A stretch of DNA of 54,754 nt from an uncultured Bacteroides sp. GTDB taxonomy: Bacteria > Bacteroidota > Bacteroidia > Bacteroidales > Bacteroidaceae. The notes beneath the pieces are model-generated. The model did no database searches, had not been told where the DNA came from, and worked only from the letters and a program-made list of their open reading frames with translations. The translations under genes were made by a program, and so were the position numbers. The stretch covers positions 1-54,754 of the forward strand of contig CAUHML010000016.1 in assembly GCA_959606905.1 (NCBI GenBank). The letters are read 5' to 3'. Shown here one piece after another: positions 33,251 through 42,837 of this stretch (its first letter is position 1; every line of letters begins with the position of its first letter).

Positions 33251-33311
33251 TATCGTCGGAAGGGAAACAGCTCCCCACGACAATATGTTTAACCCTTTAA
33301 TTTATAGTGTT

Positions 33312-33794
33312 ATGATTCGTTACAAAATCTATCAGAACCAGCAGAAGAAAGGTGTGAATGCGGGCAAGTGGTTCGCCCGTGCGGTAAGCGACGAGACATT
33401 CGATCTGGCCAAGCTCGCCGAACACATGTCGAAACACAATTCACCGTATTCGAGCGGTGTCATCAAAGGTGTACTCACCGACATGGTGGACTGTATTAAG
33501 GAATTGCTGCTCGACGGCAAGAGTGTGAAAATTGACGATCTCGCCATTTTCGGCGTGGGAATCCGCAGTAAGGCAGCCGAAACGCTGGAGGATTTTTCGT
33601 TGGAGAAGAATATCACCGGTATGCGCCTCAAAGCACGTGCCACCGGTAACCTCTCGACTACCAACCTGAAACTCGACAGCCAACTGAAGCAGCAAGCGGA
33701 GTATCAGAAGCCGACTATCGAAGGAGGTGGTTCCGGTAATACGCCGAATCCCAACCCGGGCGGCGGTGGAGTGACTCCTGATCCGTCAGTCTAA
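33312..33794 (+). CDS. HU-related DNA-binding protein
   Basis: 160-residue relative of HU/IHF (the TIGR01201-type subfamily of Bacteroidetes). The HU-like fold spans about 1-120: IRYKIYQNQQK start, LAEHMSKHNSPYSSGVIKGVL helices, and the KSVKIDDLAIFGVGIRSK segment in place of the usual HU beta arm region. A Gly/Pro/Asn-rich tail (about 138-160) ends the protein. I place the start at the ATG 33312, because the family begins at this residue and the extra nine codons upstream are not HU-like. It is followed by the smalltalk and amidase genes, a recurring trio. Probably a nucleoid-type DNA binder. Confidence 0.88.
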   Translation: MIRYKIYQNQQKKGVNAGKWFARAVSDETFDLAKLAEHMSKHNSPYSSGVIKGVLTDMVDCIKELLLDGKSVKIDDLAIFGVGIRSKAAETLEDFSLEKNITGMRLKARATGNLSTTNLKLDSQLKQQAEYQKPTIEGGGSGNTPNPNPGGGGVTPDPSV

Positions 33795-33819
33795 TTTCTT
33801 AACCTTAAAAAAATAAATT

Positions 33820-33927
33820 ATGAGCAATTCATCGTCACGCCGCTCCGTATGGAGCCTGGTTCTCAAAATTATCATTACTGTCGCCACCGCCATAGGGGGT
33901 GTGCTCGGAGTACAAAGCTGTATGTAA
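33820..33927 (+). CDS. smalltalk protein (35 aa)
   Basis: A short but well-supported gene. The product starts MSNSSSRRSVWSLVLK, has a single hydrophobic segment (about 13-30) and ends GVQSCM. This is the pattern of the tiny Bacteroidales 'smalltalk' family, typically found between an HU-like gene and an amidase gene, exactly as here. It is likely a small membrane protein; no function is known. It lies 25 bases after the HU-like gene and 4 bases before the amidase start. Confidence 0.8.
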   Translation: MSNSSSRRSVWSLVLKIIITVATAIGGVLGVQSCM

Positions 33928-33931
33928 GCTG

Positions 33932-34345
33932 ATGAGAACTATCACACTGATTATCATTCATTGCAGTGCCACGCCGGAGGGGAAATCCCTTTCGGCGGAA
34001 GCCTGCCGACTGGATCACATCCTCCACCGGGGATTCCGCGACATCGGCTATCATTTCTACATTACACGCGACGGAGAGATCCACCGTGGCCGTCCTCTCG
34101 AAAAGGTCGGGGCACACTGCCGTAACCACAACTCCCACTCGATAGGTATCTGCTACGAAGGAGGACTGGATGCTGACTGTTGCCCGAAGGATACTCGAAC
34201 GCTTGAACAACGGGGTTCCCTGCTGGCTCTATTACGCGAACTGCGCAGGCAGTTTCCGAAAGCGTTGATCGTGGGGCACCATGATTTGAATCCGATGAAG
34301 GAGTGCCCGTGCTTTAGCTGCACAAAGGAGTATTCTAATATATAA
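33932..34345 (+). CDS. N-acetylmuramoyl-L-alanine amidase, T7-lysozyme type
   Basis: 137-residue zinc amidase (Amidase_2/PGRP fold) that would cut the amide bond between MurNAc and the stem peptide. Expected zinc ligands are H10 (IIHCSAT), H116 (GHHDL) and C127 (ECPCFS). The DIGYHFYI segment supplies the conserved Tyr, and NSHSIGICYEGG is typical. I start it at ATG 33932 (MRTITLIII), the canonical family start. No signal peptide is visible, as in phage-derived lysozymes, so export would need another route. It lies at the end of the cassette, convergent with the capsule operon. Confidence 0.9.
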   Translation: MRTITLIIIHCSATPEGKSLSAEACRLDHILHRGFRDIGYHFYITRDGEIHRGRPLEKVGAHCRNHNSHSIGICYEGGLDADCCPKDTRTLEQRGSLLALLRELRRQFPKALIVGHHDLNPMKECPCFSCTKEYSNI

Positions 34346-34387
34346 ACAGCTACGGGAGGCAGTGTAATACTGTCTCCCGCAGCTGTT
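34345..34387. terminator. bidirectional terminator after the amidase gene
   Basis: AACAGCTACGGGAGGCAG pairs with CTGTCTCCCGCAGCTGTT over about 18 positions with G-T wobbles, followed by GTTTTGTT. It starts within the amidase stop codon. Confidence 0.85.
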
Positions 34388-34454
34388 TGTTTTGTTAAAA
34401 ATATCAACTATCTTCACAGACCGTTGATATCGTGGGAAATTAACACCGGATACC

Positions 34455-34556
34455 CCCCGGTGCCGGGGTTATAGACCGGAAAGGTACCGTCGTACTCTTT
34501 CCAATCTATGTAATGTAGGAGAATCATGCGTTAACATGAAACTAGGGACCTACATT
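34455..34556. other. hairpin-rich gap downstream of the capsule operon
   Basis: CCCCGG-TG-CCGGGG (34455-34468) is a tight palindrome. AATGTAGG (34512-34519) and CCTACATT (34549-34556) flank an inner TCATG/CATGA hairpin. Either may end the capsule transcript. I see no gene in 34346-34636. Confidence 0.45.
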
Positions 34557-34636
34557 CTCTTCATCTCACATACAAACACTCTAAGTGCTAATTACATCTC
34601 AACATTTTATTTTATACCACTTTCATTCTCAAAAAA

Positions 34637-35605
34637 TCATTTCAGGTATAGATTATCATTATCTCTATACCAATCCTTTATTGCTTCCTCAAATGTATAA
34701 TGAAACTTATACCCAGAATCAGCCAATTTCTTTCCGCAGATATTAGTAGAAATCATTAACTTTTTGACGCGAGCCGGACAAATGCCTAAAGCTTTTCCTC
34801 CTAACGGACCCACAATACTTGCAGCTGTCAGCAAAAGACTTCCCGGCACCTTGACAATAGTACGCTGAATCCCCGTAACTTTTTTCATCGTTTCAACTAT
34901 TTGTTCAATAGTAAAAGCCGGTTCAAATGTACAGTTATACAACTCTACCCCTTCATTATGATTCTCCAACCGATAGAGCATAAAGCGAACCAGCTCTTTC
35001 ACATAAATACAAGCCTTAATCGTATCTTTACGACCCGGATAAAAGAATTTACCGCCGCGGATCCCCCAATACAAACGAGTAAAGTTACCGTTTTCCCCTT
35101 TACCGAATACCACACCCGGACGAACAATAGTAAGCTGTCGTTCGTTCGGCTTTTTAGCCTGCCAGACCGTATGTATCTTTTCGGCTACCAACTTAGAAAT
35201 CCCATAAGGGGTGTTCGGAGTAGGAAGTGTGTCTTCTGTTTTCAAATCTTCAGCTGCACCATAAGGAGCTATGGAGCTGGTAAAAACGATTTTCTTTATC
35301 CCGAATTTCTCCGCAAAAGCGCATACATTCTCCGCACCACGAATATTTGTCTCAAAATAAGCCTGATCCGGATGTCCCGGGGTACGATGAACGGCTGCAA
35401 AGTTAAAGATAACGTCTTCTGAGGTAATCGGAACATCAACGTTTATATCAGAACGAACATCACAATTGATATACGTAGATTTACCTTCATGGCTATTCTC
35501 CACAATATCCAGATTATAAATTGGAGTACCTGGATATAGATTATTAATTAGAGTAACGAGGTGTGTACCGATAAAACCTGAACCGCCAAATATAAAATAA
35601 CTCAT
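34637..35605 (-). CDS. NAD-dependent sugar epimerase/dehydratase (last capsule gene)
   Basis: Extended SDR of 322 residues. The nucleotide loop is GGSGFIG near the N-terminus, followed by the FTSSIAPYG region and the catalytic pair in TPYGISK (Tyr-x3-Lys). It probably acts on a nucleotide sugar such as UDP-GlcNAc or a related 4-keto sugar; the exact reaction is unknown. In many surface-glycan loci a similar epimerase works with the initiating sugar-phosphate transferase. It overlaps the upstream GT4 gene by four bases and ends the minus-strand operon. Confidence 0.82.
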   Translation of the reverse strand: MSYFIFGGSGFIGTHLVTLINNLYPGTPIYNLDIVENSHEGKSTYINCDVRSDINVDVPITSEDVIFNFAAVHRTPGHPDQAYFETNIRGAENVCAFAEKFGIKKIVFTSSIAPYGAAEDLKTEDTLPTPNTPYGISKLVAEKIHTVWQAKKPNERQLTIVRPGVVFGKGENGNFTRLYWGIRGGKFFYPGRKDTIKACIYVKELVRFMLYRLENHNEGVELYNCTFEPAFTIEQIVETMKKVTGIQRTIVKVPGSLLLTAASIVGPLGGKALGICPARVKKLMISTNICGKKLADSGYKFHYTFEEAIKDWYRDNDNLYLK

Positions 35606-36723
35606 TTCACTAGATGATTAAATTCATTATATTTTAACTCTACAAACTCCTTTATTTCCTTTTTAAAACGTTCTTCCGAAAAAGTCTCCGCATGATTACG
35701 TATTGTCTTAGGGTCAAATGGGATTTCTTGATTTTCAAATCTTTTCACTGCGTCAATAATCGCCTCCACAGTCTGTTCATAAAAGAAAAGCCCTGTTGTT
35801 CCGTCCTTCACTGTTTCCAAAGAGCCACCTCTACCATAAGCAATTACAGGAGTTCCACATGATTGTGCTTCGATCGGAATCATACCAAAATCCTCATCTG
35901 CCGCAAAAACAAAGGCTTTAGCTTTCTGCATCTTTTCTTTTAATACGGCAAATGGTTGATATCCCATGACAGTTACATTATGACCGGCAATCTTGCATAT
36001 CTTTTCTAAATTAGGACCGCCACCAATTACTATCAACTTTTTATCCGGCATATGACTGAAAGCTTCGACAATGAGATCTATTTTCTTATACCCTACCAAA
36101 CGACTACTAGTTAAATAGAAATCTTCTTTCTCTACACATAAATCAAAATTAGAAATATCAATATTAGGATGGATTGTTACAGCATCCCGTCTATAAGTCT
36201 CTTGAATTCGACGCCCTACGTAATCGGAATTACTAATAAAATAGTCTACACGAAAACTAGATATCAAATCCCATTTGCGAATACGATGAAGCATATATTT
36301 AGCCAAATAACCTTTCAAGCCTTTCGCTAACCCTGATTCTTCCAAATATTCATGATACATATCCCATACATAACGGATAGGAGAATGACAATAACAGATA
36401 TGTAATTGATCCGCTTTGGTCAGAACTCCTTTCGCGACAGCATGAGAAGATGATATAATAATATCATATCCTCGTAAATCAAACTGTTCTATCGCAAACG
36501 GAAATATAGGCAGATACATTCTATGTTTCTTTACTCCTAAAGGCAACTTCTGAATGAATGATGTATGGACTTTATTCCAATCAATTCCTAATTCATCACA
36601 AACTTGTTTTTTAGCAACTAGAGTGTAAATATCTGCGCCAGGAAAAACATCCGCAATAGCTTTGACTACTTTATCTGAACCGCCAACGGTTACTAACCAT
36701 TCTTGAATAATAGCAACTTTCAT
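35602..36723 (-). CDS. glycosyltransferase family 4
   Basis: 373-residue GT-B glycosyltransferase of the GT4 kind. It starts MKVAIIQEWLVTVGGSDKV, the donor-site E-x7-E motif is EDFGMIPIE, and CHSPIRYVWDMYHEYL is a typical acceptor-side segment. It transfers a sugar, often mannose or rhamnose, to the growing lipid-linked repeat unit at the cytosolic membrane face; donor and acceptor are unknown. A 294-base gap precedes it, the largest inside the operon. Confidence 0.9.
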   Translation of the reverse strand: MKVAIIQEWLVTVGGSDKVVKAIADVFPGADIYTLVAKKQVCDELGIDWNKVHTSFIQKLPLGVKKHRMYLPIFPFAIEQFDLRGYDIIISSSHAVAKGVLTKADQLHICYCHSPIRYVWDMYHEYLEESGLAKGLKGYLAKYMLHRIRKWDLISSFRVDYFISNSDYVGRRIQETYRRDAVTIHPNIDISNFDLCVEKEDFYLTSSRLVGYKKIDLIVEAFSHMPDKKLIVIGGGPNLEKICKIAGHNVTVMGYQPFAVLKEKMQKAKAFVFAADEDFGMIPIEAQSCGTPVIAYGRGGSLETVKDGTTGLFFYEQTVEAIIDAVKRFENQEIPFDPKTIRNHAETFSEERFKKEIKEFVELKYNEFNHLVK

Positions 36724-36912
36724 GTTTTTAATAAGTGCAATAATATTTTAAAGCGATAGAAAATATCTCATAAATCACTTTTTCCTTTATCACTTTATGT
36801 ATTTCATTAGATATGTTTCCATAAAACAATGTATTTAGCTTTACTTTTCTTTTTTTTATACAATAATTTATTTGAATCTACAAGATTAAATAGGCATTTA
36901 CAAATCAAGTTA

Positions 36913-36930
36913 GGGAATAAATATATTCCC
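36913..36930. other. small hairpin in an intra-operon gap
   Basis: GGGAATA-AATA-TATTCCC is a perfect 7-base stem in the 294-base AT-rich gap (36724-37017) between two GT4 genes. No promoter box or gene is seen in this gap. Confidence 0.35.
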
Positions 36931-37017
36931 CCTTTTCTTCATTCCAAAGGGTTAATTACAACATTCGAATCCCCATATTCCACCCCTAGAATATTATATT
37001 TAAAGCATTGAAACTGT

Positions 37018-38091
37018 TCAATATTTATCATATAATCTTATAATATCTCTCATATATTCTGCACTCTTTTCCCAAGAAAAACGCTTCACATTCTCATATC
37101 CCCTGCGCACAAGAGATTCAGACATAACTTTATCTTGAGCAATTCTTATTATAGCTTTAGTAAAATCATTTTCTTTTGTTGGATTACACAATATAGCACT
37201 ATCACCTAATACTTCGGGTAAAGCTGAAGAATTACTAGAAATAACTGGACATCCACAGGCTTGTGCTTCAAGTACTGGAATCCCAAATCCTTCATAAAGT
37301 GAAGGAAAAATAAAAGCCAGAGCATTACTGTAAAATCTTATAAGTTCATCATCTGCCACACGTCCCAACAATACCACATCTTCATCTTGTTGCAACTGAG
37401 AAACAAACACATCCATATCATTAAAACTTCCGGTTTTAACATCACCAATTATATATAACTTCAAACCTTCCACATATTTTCGGGCTGATTTAAATGCCTT
37501 ATATGCCATAATAAAATTCTTACTCTCTTTAAGACTTGAAACTGTAATCAAGTACTTTTCCTTACCTAACGAATTGTCAATTATACGATGAAACATTCCA
37601 TTTACCGCATTGTAAATAATTGTGACTTTATTCGGATTAACACTATAATAATCACATATTTCCTTCTTAGAAAAACCACTCACGGTAAAAAGATGCTTTG
37701 AGGTACTTAATACTTTTGGTATGAGAATTCCATACATCATCCTAAATTTAAATGAAAACGTTTTAGGATAACGTATGAACATAATATCATGGAGTGTTGA
37801 AATTTTATTATAATAAAAAACAGGTGCAGTATTTCCCAAACATAAAAGTATAGGATTACCTCTAACTTTCAAATACATTGGTAAATCTATCTGTTCCCAA
37901 AGATGACCTATTCTTTTACCTATAACGACTACCCCCAATTGCTCAGCTATCTCCACATGAATAATATTATAAGGTGCAACAAACTGTACATTACTATCAA
38001 GCTTTTCCTTCATTTGCAAACAAAGTTCCATAGCAAACCGTTGTACCCCAGTCAACTTCTGAGTCAAAAATCTTGCGTTTATTATTATCAT
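37018..38091 (-). CDS. glycosyltransferase family 4
   Basis: 357-residue GT4 enzyme. The N-terminal [11 protein letters not shown] segment and the donor-site EGFGIPVLE (E-x7-E), followed by [17 protein letters not shown], are typical of mannosyl- or glucosyl-transferases. I start it at ATG 38091 (MIIINARFL). A longer frame would start at GTG 38142 inside the end of the polymerase gene and adds a non-family N-terminus. AT-rich codon use like its neighbours. Confidence 0.88.
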   Translation of the reverse strand: MIIINARFLTQKLTGVQRFAMELCLQMKEKLDSNVQFVAPYNIIHVEIAEQLGVVVIGKRIGHLWEQIDLPMYLKVRGNPILLCLGNTAPVFYYNKISTLHDIMFIRYPKTFSFKFRMMYGILIPKVLSTSKHLFTVSGFSKKEICDYYSVNPNKVTIIYNAVNGMFHRIIDNSLGKEKYLITVSSLKESKNFIMAYKAFKSARKYVEGLKLYIIGDVKTGSFNDMDVFVSQLQQDEDVVLLGRVADDELIRFYSNALAFIFPSLYEGFGIPVLEAQACGCPVISSNSSALPEVLGDSAILCNPTKENDFTKAIIRIAQDKVMSESLVRRGYENVKRFSWEKSAEYMRDIIRLYDKY

Positions 38092-38128
38092 TCTGTATAT
38101 GTTATCAACTATTCTCTCCCAAAATATT

Positions 38129-39529
38129 TTAAGCAGCACCACTTGGTAATCTCAAGATTTCTATCCTTAACAGTAACGCATAAATAATATATGCTTCACA
38201 TACGAAAATCGGAATCTGTGGTTCTGATATTATCATCAAACGCCCAATACTCACCACTATTAAAAAAAGCCCCATAGCAGCACAGTAGTACCAACCATAT
38301 TTCTGTTGGACACGAAATGTCAACTTCAAAAGAAGAATAAAATAATACACAACAAATATCATCCCTAAAATACCAGATGTCTTGAGCGTACCCATATATG
38401 GAACTTGGTATTCAGTTTGATATTGAGAATATTTTTCATTCTCAGAATCAATAATTCTTCTTTCCCCACCATCTTCTGACATAGTTTGCTTTGCGATCAG
38501 GCCTCCATCACCTATTCCAAAAATAATATTTATTGGATTCTTCTGAAATGCGACCATTAAACTATTATTTTGCCCCACTCTAGACATCTTATCTCCTTTC
38601 GAACTATTAATAAAGAACAAAGCAAATATAAATACAGCAATACCAATCAATACTGAAAAATTCATAATTCGACGTGATATTTTCCCCCTAAAGAATCCTA
38701 TAACAACTAATAATATTAGTAATAATGCAGCGTTTAAATACAACGCTTTTACGTAATTATATACTTGCAATAATATAATAACATAAGCTGTAAAAACCAT
38801 CCATTTTGGAACAATTTTATTTTTAATTATTATCAACGGAAGAAGGAATAAAGTCATATAACTCTCAGATTGATCTAATAAAACTACACTATGTCCCCCT
38901 CTTTGCCAACTGATACTTTGCAAGAAAAAAGAACTAATAACCTGAGATAATACATTTATAAAATTTAGAAAGAACAATGCAGAAAGGAGTCTTTTTATAT
39001 CTTGCTCTTTATTATATTTTATTAAAATAGCCATTGTTACATAAATACAAATAAATCCAGTTATTACCCCCCGTAGAGTTTTAAGTTGTATCACATAATC
39101 AACTGGATTGCCAGCCATCATATAAAGATAGAATCCTAAAAAGGATAAAATCAAAATATAAATGTCTCTTCGCCATATCCACATAATCACGTTTGACTGT
39201 CTAAAAATATTCTTATCTTTTTTGAGGATAAAATGACGAATAAAAAGCATTATACAAAATCCAATAGAGAAAAAGTCGTAAATAGATAGTCCAGCAACTA
39301 TTTTTTGATAAAAAATATAAGTATGAGGTATAGGTAGCAAATAATCTTGAACTGGTTTTACATATATATTATAAATAGAAAACGTTACAATCATGTATAT
39401 ATATAAAGCTACTTTTTCTTTTCCAATACTCCTTTTACTAATATATACTGACGAGATAATTATAGCAATCAATAGTATTAGCGAATCAATCAGTACCAAT
39501 TTAAATAATTCGTTTCCAATTGCAAACAT
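38129..39529 (-). CDS. Wzy-like polysaccharide polymerase
   Basis: 466-residue membrane protein with about 11-12 hydrophobic segments and a larger loop around residues 300-390, the topology of O-antigen/capsule polymerases. Sequence motifs in Wzy are weak, so the call rests on topology plus context: the operon has an initiating transferase, a flippase and a chain-length protein but no other polymerase candidate. I start it at ATG 39529 (MFAIGNELFK). The longer frame begins with TTG inside the preceding gene. Confidence 0.75.
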   Translation of the reverse strand: MFAIGNELFKLVLIDSLILLIAIIISSVYISKRSIGKEKVALYIYMIVTFSIYNIYVKPVQDYLLPIPHTYIFYQKIVAGLSIYDFFSIGFCIMLFIRHFILKKDKNIFRQSNVIMWIWRRDIYILILSFLGFYLYMMAGNPVDYVIQLKTLRGVITGFICIYVTMAILIKYNKEQDIKRLLSALFFLNFINVLSQVISSFFLQSISWQRGGHSVVLLDQSESYMTLFLLPLIIIKNKIVPKWMVFTAYVIILLQVYNYVKALYLNAALLLILLVVIGFFRGKISRRIMNFSVLIGIAVFIFALFFINSSKGDKMSRVGQNNSLMVAFQKNPINIIFGIGDGGLIAKQTMSEDGGERRIIDSENEKYSQYQTEYQVPYMGTLKTSGILGMIFVVYYFILLLKLTFRVQQKYGWYYCAAMGLFLIVVSIGRLMIISEPQIPIFVCEAYIIYALLLRIEILRLPSGAA

Positions 39530-39560
39530 AAAGTTTTTATTTAATTTAATATTCCAGCAA

Positions 39561-40751
39561 TTATATACTCTCAATTACTTGTTCATACTTATCAACCCAT
39601 CCCTCAAAGTCTATCATTTCCTCTATAGTATCTCTTGCTCTTGAAGCCATACTAGCTAATATAGCCGGATTATCATAAATATACATTATCGCTTTTGAAA
39701 GACTATCTATATCTGAAGCATCAGCAATTACACCATTAATCCCACTTTGAATTATTTCAGGGAGTCCACCACAATTAGTAGCTATCACAGGCACGTGATA
39801 TGCACAACTCTCAAATGCCACAGTGGGGAATGTATCCGGCCATCTTGATGGAATCACTGACAAATGAATATTAGCATAATGTTCAGCTTGCTTCATATAT
39901 CCAACAAAACTTATTCGACTATCCCCAGAAGCTAAATTATGTAAATAACTCTCATAATCCTGTGTATCGCCTCTTCCAGCAATAACAAGTGTAGCGTTAA
40001 TATTCATTTTCATAAAAGTACGTATCAACCATTCCACTCCCTTCACCTCACTCAATGTACCAATATAACCAAGACGAAGCGGCTCTTTACCGTTCCATAT
40101 AAGGTAATGCTGTGGTTCTGCAATATTACGCGCATTATGAATCACCTTTTTACAACTTTTTGCAAAATAACCTAAACAGGTAAGACTATCCAGTACAAAT
40201 CTACTAACCCCAATAACTACATCTACCTGATTACTCATATATCGATGAGGCAGTCGCATTAATCGACATAACACGCACTGCCCCTCACATGGTTTCCCAT
40301 GCTTGAAAGCATTACTATTAGGGCATCGAAAATACTGATCATGCAACACTTCAATAATGGGAATATTGCGACGTTTTATAACCTTCCAAATAGAGATCGA
40401 CAGCCCCGAAATATTGTGACATATAACAACATCCGGCTTTTCTTTATTAAGTACCCACTCAACTCCAGACATCATAGCACTATTATAAATATCCCGCAAA
40501 TGCCAAATTAAGTGAACTAGCCGTCCATTTCTTTTCTCAAAATGCCAATATATATTGCGTATTCCTACTCTATATACAGTGAGCCCATTTACTGTGTCAA
40601 ATACCACCTTTCTATCTACAGCCCCTGTAGTAAGTATAGACACATGGTAACCTCTCACTGCTAACGCTTCAGCCTGTTCTTGACAAATAATCTCAGCACC
40701 ACCTCCAATATTGGGACTATACAGTGTATTAATAATAAGTAACCGTTTCAT
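39561..40751 (-). CDS. glycosyltransferase family 4
   Basis: 396-residue GT4 enzyme. It starts MKRLLIINTLYSPNIGGGAE, the Gly-rich acceptor loop, and has the late donor-site DTFPTVAFE segment, followed by AYHVPVIATNCGGLPE. A Cys-rich patch near 150 (CPNSNAFKHGKPCEGQCVLC) is unusual but occurs in some GT4 enzymes that bind a metal there. It lies 21 bases downstream of the GT-C-like gene. Confidence 0.88.
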   Translation of the reverse strand: MKRLLIINTLYSPNIGGGAEIICQEQAEALAVRGYHVSILTTGAVDRKVVFDTVNGLTVYRVGIRNIYWHFEKRNGRLVHLIWHLRDIYNSAMMSGVEWVLNKEKPDVVICHNISGLSISIWKVIKRRNIPIIEVLHDQYFRCPNSNAFKHGKPCEGQCVLCRLMRLPHRYMSNQVDVVIGVSRFVLDSLTCLGYFAKSCKKVIHNARNIAEPQHYLIWNGKEPLRLGYIGTLSEVKGVEWLIRTFMKMNINATLVIAGRGDTQDYESYLHNLASGDSRISFVGYMKQAEHYANIHLSVIPSRWPDTFPTVAFESCAYHVPVIATNCGGLPEIIQSGINGVIADASDIDSLSKAIMYIYDNPAILASMASRARDTIEEMIDFEGWVDKYEQVIESI

Positions 40752-40772
40752 CTAGAAATCCTTGCAGTCTTC

Positions 40773-42440
40773 TTATTTTCTTTTAATCAGTTTAAATCTA
40801 TTACTAGGTTTAGTTTTATGTATACTAACACAGTCACATTCAAATCCCCAATAAGTTTTAAACTTTCTATTAAGTAAAATCCAGTTACCAATCTTTTCAT
40901 CTTTCACAAATATCACTGGACACGGAGAGATTAGTATAGTATTAGGATCGAAATTAATCTCTATTCCTTTACTAGATATTATTGGTAATTTTTGTGTTTT
41001 ATATAGTAACCCTTGCTTTATCTGTTCTTCTTTCAATGAATCATAAGCCATTACATAGTAACTCAGACCTTTCATTCCGTAAAATCCCGCATTACCTTGT
41101 ACCCTATTTACATTACTAAATAAAGAACTGCCCTCATATAACATTTCAGCAACATTCTCGGGAATAGTTATCATAATAGGAACAGAATCTACTCCCAATT
41201 TATCAGCTTTAACTCTCGCCAATCTCATTGACGTGAAACTAGAATTCAATACATCATCTACATTTATAGTAAAAGGCCTCGTTATATTCATGCCTTCATA
41301 TACCGTTCTTTTTATAATATAATCTTTACTATTAAGATATTTTTGTTGACAATTATCAACAATATTCCACTTATAAAAGGAATCATAAATCACAAGAGTA
41401 AAATGTACGAATAAACATATTGCTATACCATAAAACCATCTAACATAACCAGAATTGCAGAAAGCGTATATTAATCTTCCTAAAACTATAATACTAAATA
41501 CTTCTATAGCAACAGTTGACCTACCTCCCTGACCTGCAAATATAGGAATAGCAAACGATGAAAATAACATTAACAGAATTAAAATATTTCTCTTCAAGAA
41601 AAAAATAGCCTCATTTTTGTACTTGAACCGAAATATACTCCATACTCCCCAAAATAAATAAAAAAACTTCAAACTTTTACATAAGGTAATTACCCTTCTT
41701 ACAATAGCAACAAAATTCAAATCTTCTATTCCCGATTCACTCCCAATGCGGTTAAAGTTACCGGGAGAAGCAAATACAATTAAAGACGCCACACCAACCC
41801 CTGCAAAAGCAAACAATAGATTTTTATTTAATAAATTTCGATTAAAAGCATAAAATACTAATAGAGAAAAAGACATTGGTATCACAAACATTTCATGTTG
41901 TAAACCTAAAAAAAATGAAGAAAACAATATTAATATATTTATCTCTATCGTCATTCGCGTCTTTTTATTTTGTAAATACTGCAAGATCACCAAAAAGCCT
42001 AATGACATAGCCATAGACCATAAATAATTTGCAGAACCTGCTCCCCAAAAGAATAGACTACCATTTTCAAGCATAATTACATAAAATCCACATAATATTA
42101 TCGCTATAGGGCATATAGAGTTACGGTTGAATTTGGGAACTACAAGTTTAATCATCAAACACAACGATATTGTAAACACAATTGTATTCAAAATATTAAA
42201 TATTACATCCCCTATAAGTGTTGGAAAAGCCATCATGAACAAATTGCAAAAGAAACGGCCATTCAAATTATGCCAACTGACAAAAGTTGATCTTAATAAA
42301 TCTGCCACATTTGTGATCAACCTATCATTATACATAGAATATGCCACAGCATAATCATCACCATAAAAAGGAACAATAATATTCATCACATAAAACATAA
42401 GGATGAACATTAACAGTATAACATAATCAATCTTCTTCAT
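40773..42440 (-). CDS. GT-C-like membrane glycosyltransferase (DUF6056 type)
   Basis: 555-residue polytopic protein with about 10-12 membrane segments in the first 370 residues and a soluble C-terminal domain. The first outside loop carries YGDDY, like the acidic catalytic pair of GT-C enzymes. NGRF, FWGAGSANYLWS and SPGNFNR follow as DUF6056 hallmarks. Such proteins use polyprenyl-phosphate-sugar donors on the outer face of the inner membrane, like GtrII or ArnT. The gene overlaps the GtrA gene by 14 bases, supporting a joint role. The transferred sugar is unknown. Confidence 0.75.
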   Translation of the reverse strand: MKKIDYVILLMFILMFYVMNIIVPFYGDDYAVAYSMYNDRLITNVADLLRSTFVSWHNLNGRFFCNLFMMAFPTLIGDVIFNILNTIVFTISLCLMIKLVVPKFNRNSICPIAIILCGFYVIMLENGSLFFWGAGSANYLWSMAMSLGFLVILQYLQNKKTRMTIEINILILFSSFFLGLQHEMFVIPMSFSLLVFYAFNRNLLNKNLLFAFAGVGVASLIVFASPGNFNRIGSESGIEDLNFVAIVRRVITLCKSLKFFYLFWGVWSIFRFKYKNEAIFFLKRNILILLMLFSSFAIPIFAGQGGRSTVAIEVFSIIVLGRLIYAFCNSGYVRWFYGIAICLFVHFTLVIYDSFYKWNIVDNCQQKYLNSKDYIIKRTVYEGMNITRPFTINVDDVLNSSFTSMRLARVKADKLGVDSVPIMITIPENVAEMLYEGSSLFSNVNRVQGNAGFYGMKGLSYYVMAYDSLKEEQIKQGLLYKTQKLPIISSKGIEINFDPNTILISPCPVIFVKDEKIGNWILLNRKFKTYWGFECDCVSIHKTKPSNRFKLIKRK

Positions 42441-42837
42441 CCGTATATTTTCTTATAAAGTATCTCACTAACAAGAAATTTATTGGTACGCAAATAATAA
42501 ACACTGGAAAGGGTGCCCATTGTTTAGATATCCCTAAGACAAGAAACAAGTTTAAACAGCCTATCTGTATCAGATAATTAACCAGATGACTAAATACAAA
42601 ACCAATAGTTCGTTTTGTATTCAGTTTTACTCTAAATGTAAAATATACAGTTAACAAATAGTTCACAATAATACTTACCATATACCCAACAGTATAGGAT
42701 ATATTATGTCCACATACGGTTAGTAACCAATAATACACTAAATACAATATAAAAAGAGCAATCCCTCCTACTATTCCGAACTTCACAAATTCAAAAAGTT
42801 TAGGATTTTGCTTTATCAGACTAGTTATCAATCTCAT
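42427..42837 (-). CDS. GtrA-family membrane protein
   Basis: 136-residue protein with four membrane helices. The FVKFGIVGGIALFILYLVYY start and a later FTFRVK segment are typical of GtrA. The family is proposed to flip polyprenyl-phosphate-sugars across the inner membrane for periplasmic glycosylation. It overlaps the TIM-barrel gene by four bases upstream and the GT-C-like gene by 14 bases downstream, so all three are translationally linked. Confidence 0.88.
   Translation of the reverse strand: MRLITSLIKQNPKLFEFVKFGIVGGIALFILYLVYYWLLTVCGHNISYTVGYMVSIIVNYLLTVYFTFRVKLNTKRTIGFVFSHLVNYLIQIGCLNLFLVLGISKQWAPFPVFIICVPINFLLVRYFIRKYTDEED

Noticed and set aside
33932..34345. Prophage lysis module
   Set aside because: Amidase is phage-like, but no holin, capsid, tail or integrase genes accompany it.
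34512..34556. Invertible promoter of the kind that controls Bacteroides capsule loci
   Set aside because: Arms are only 8 bases, it lies downstream of the operon, and no -7 box lies between them. The true promoter would be beyond the right edge.
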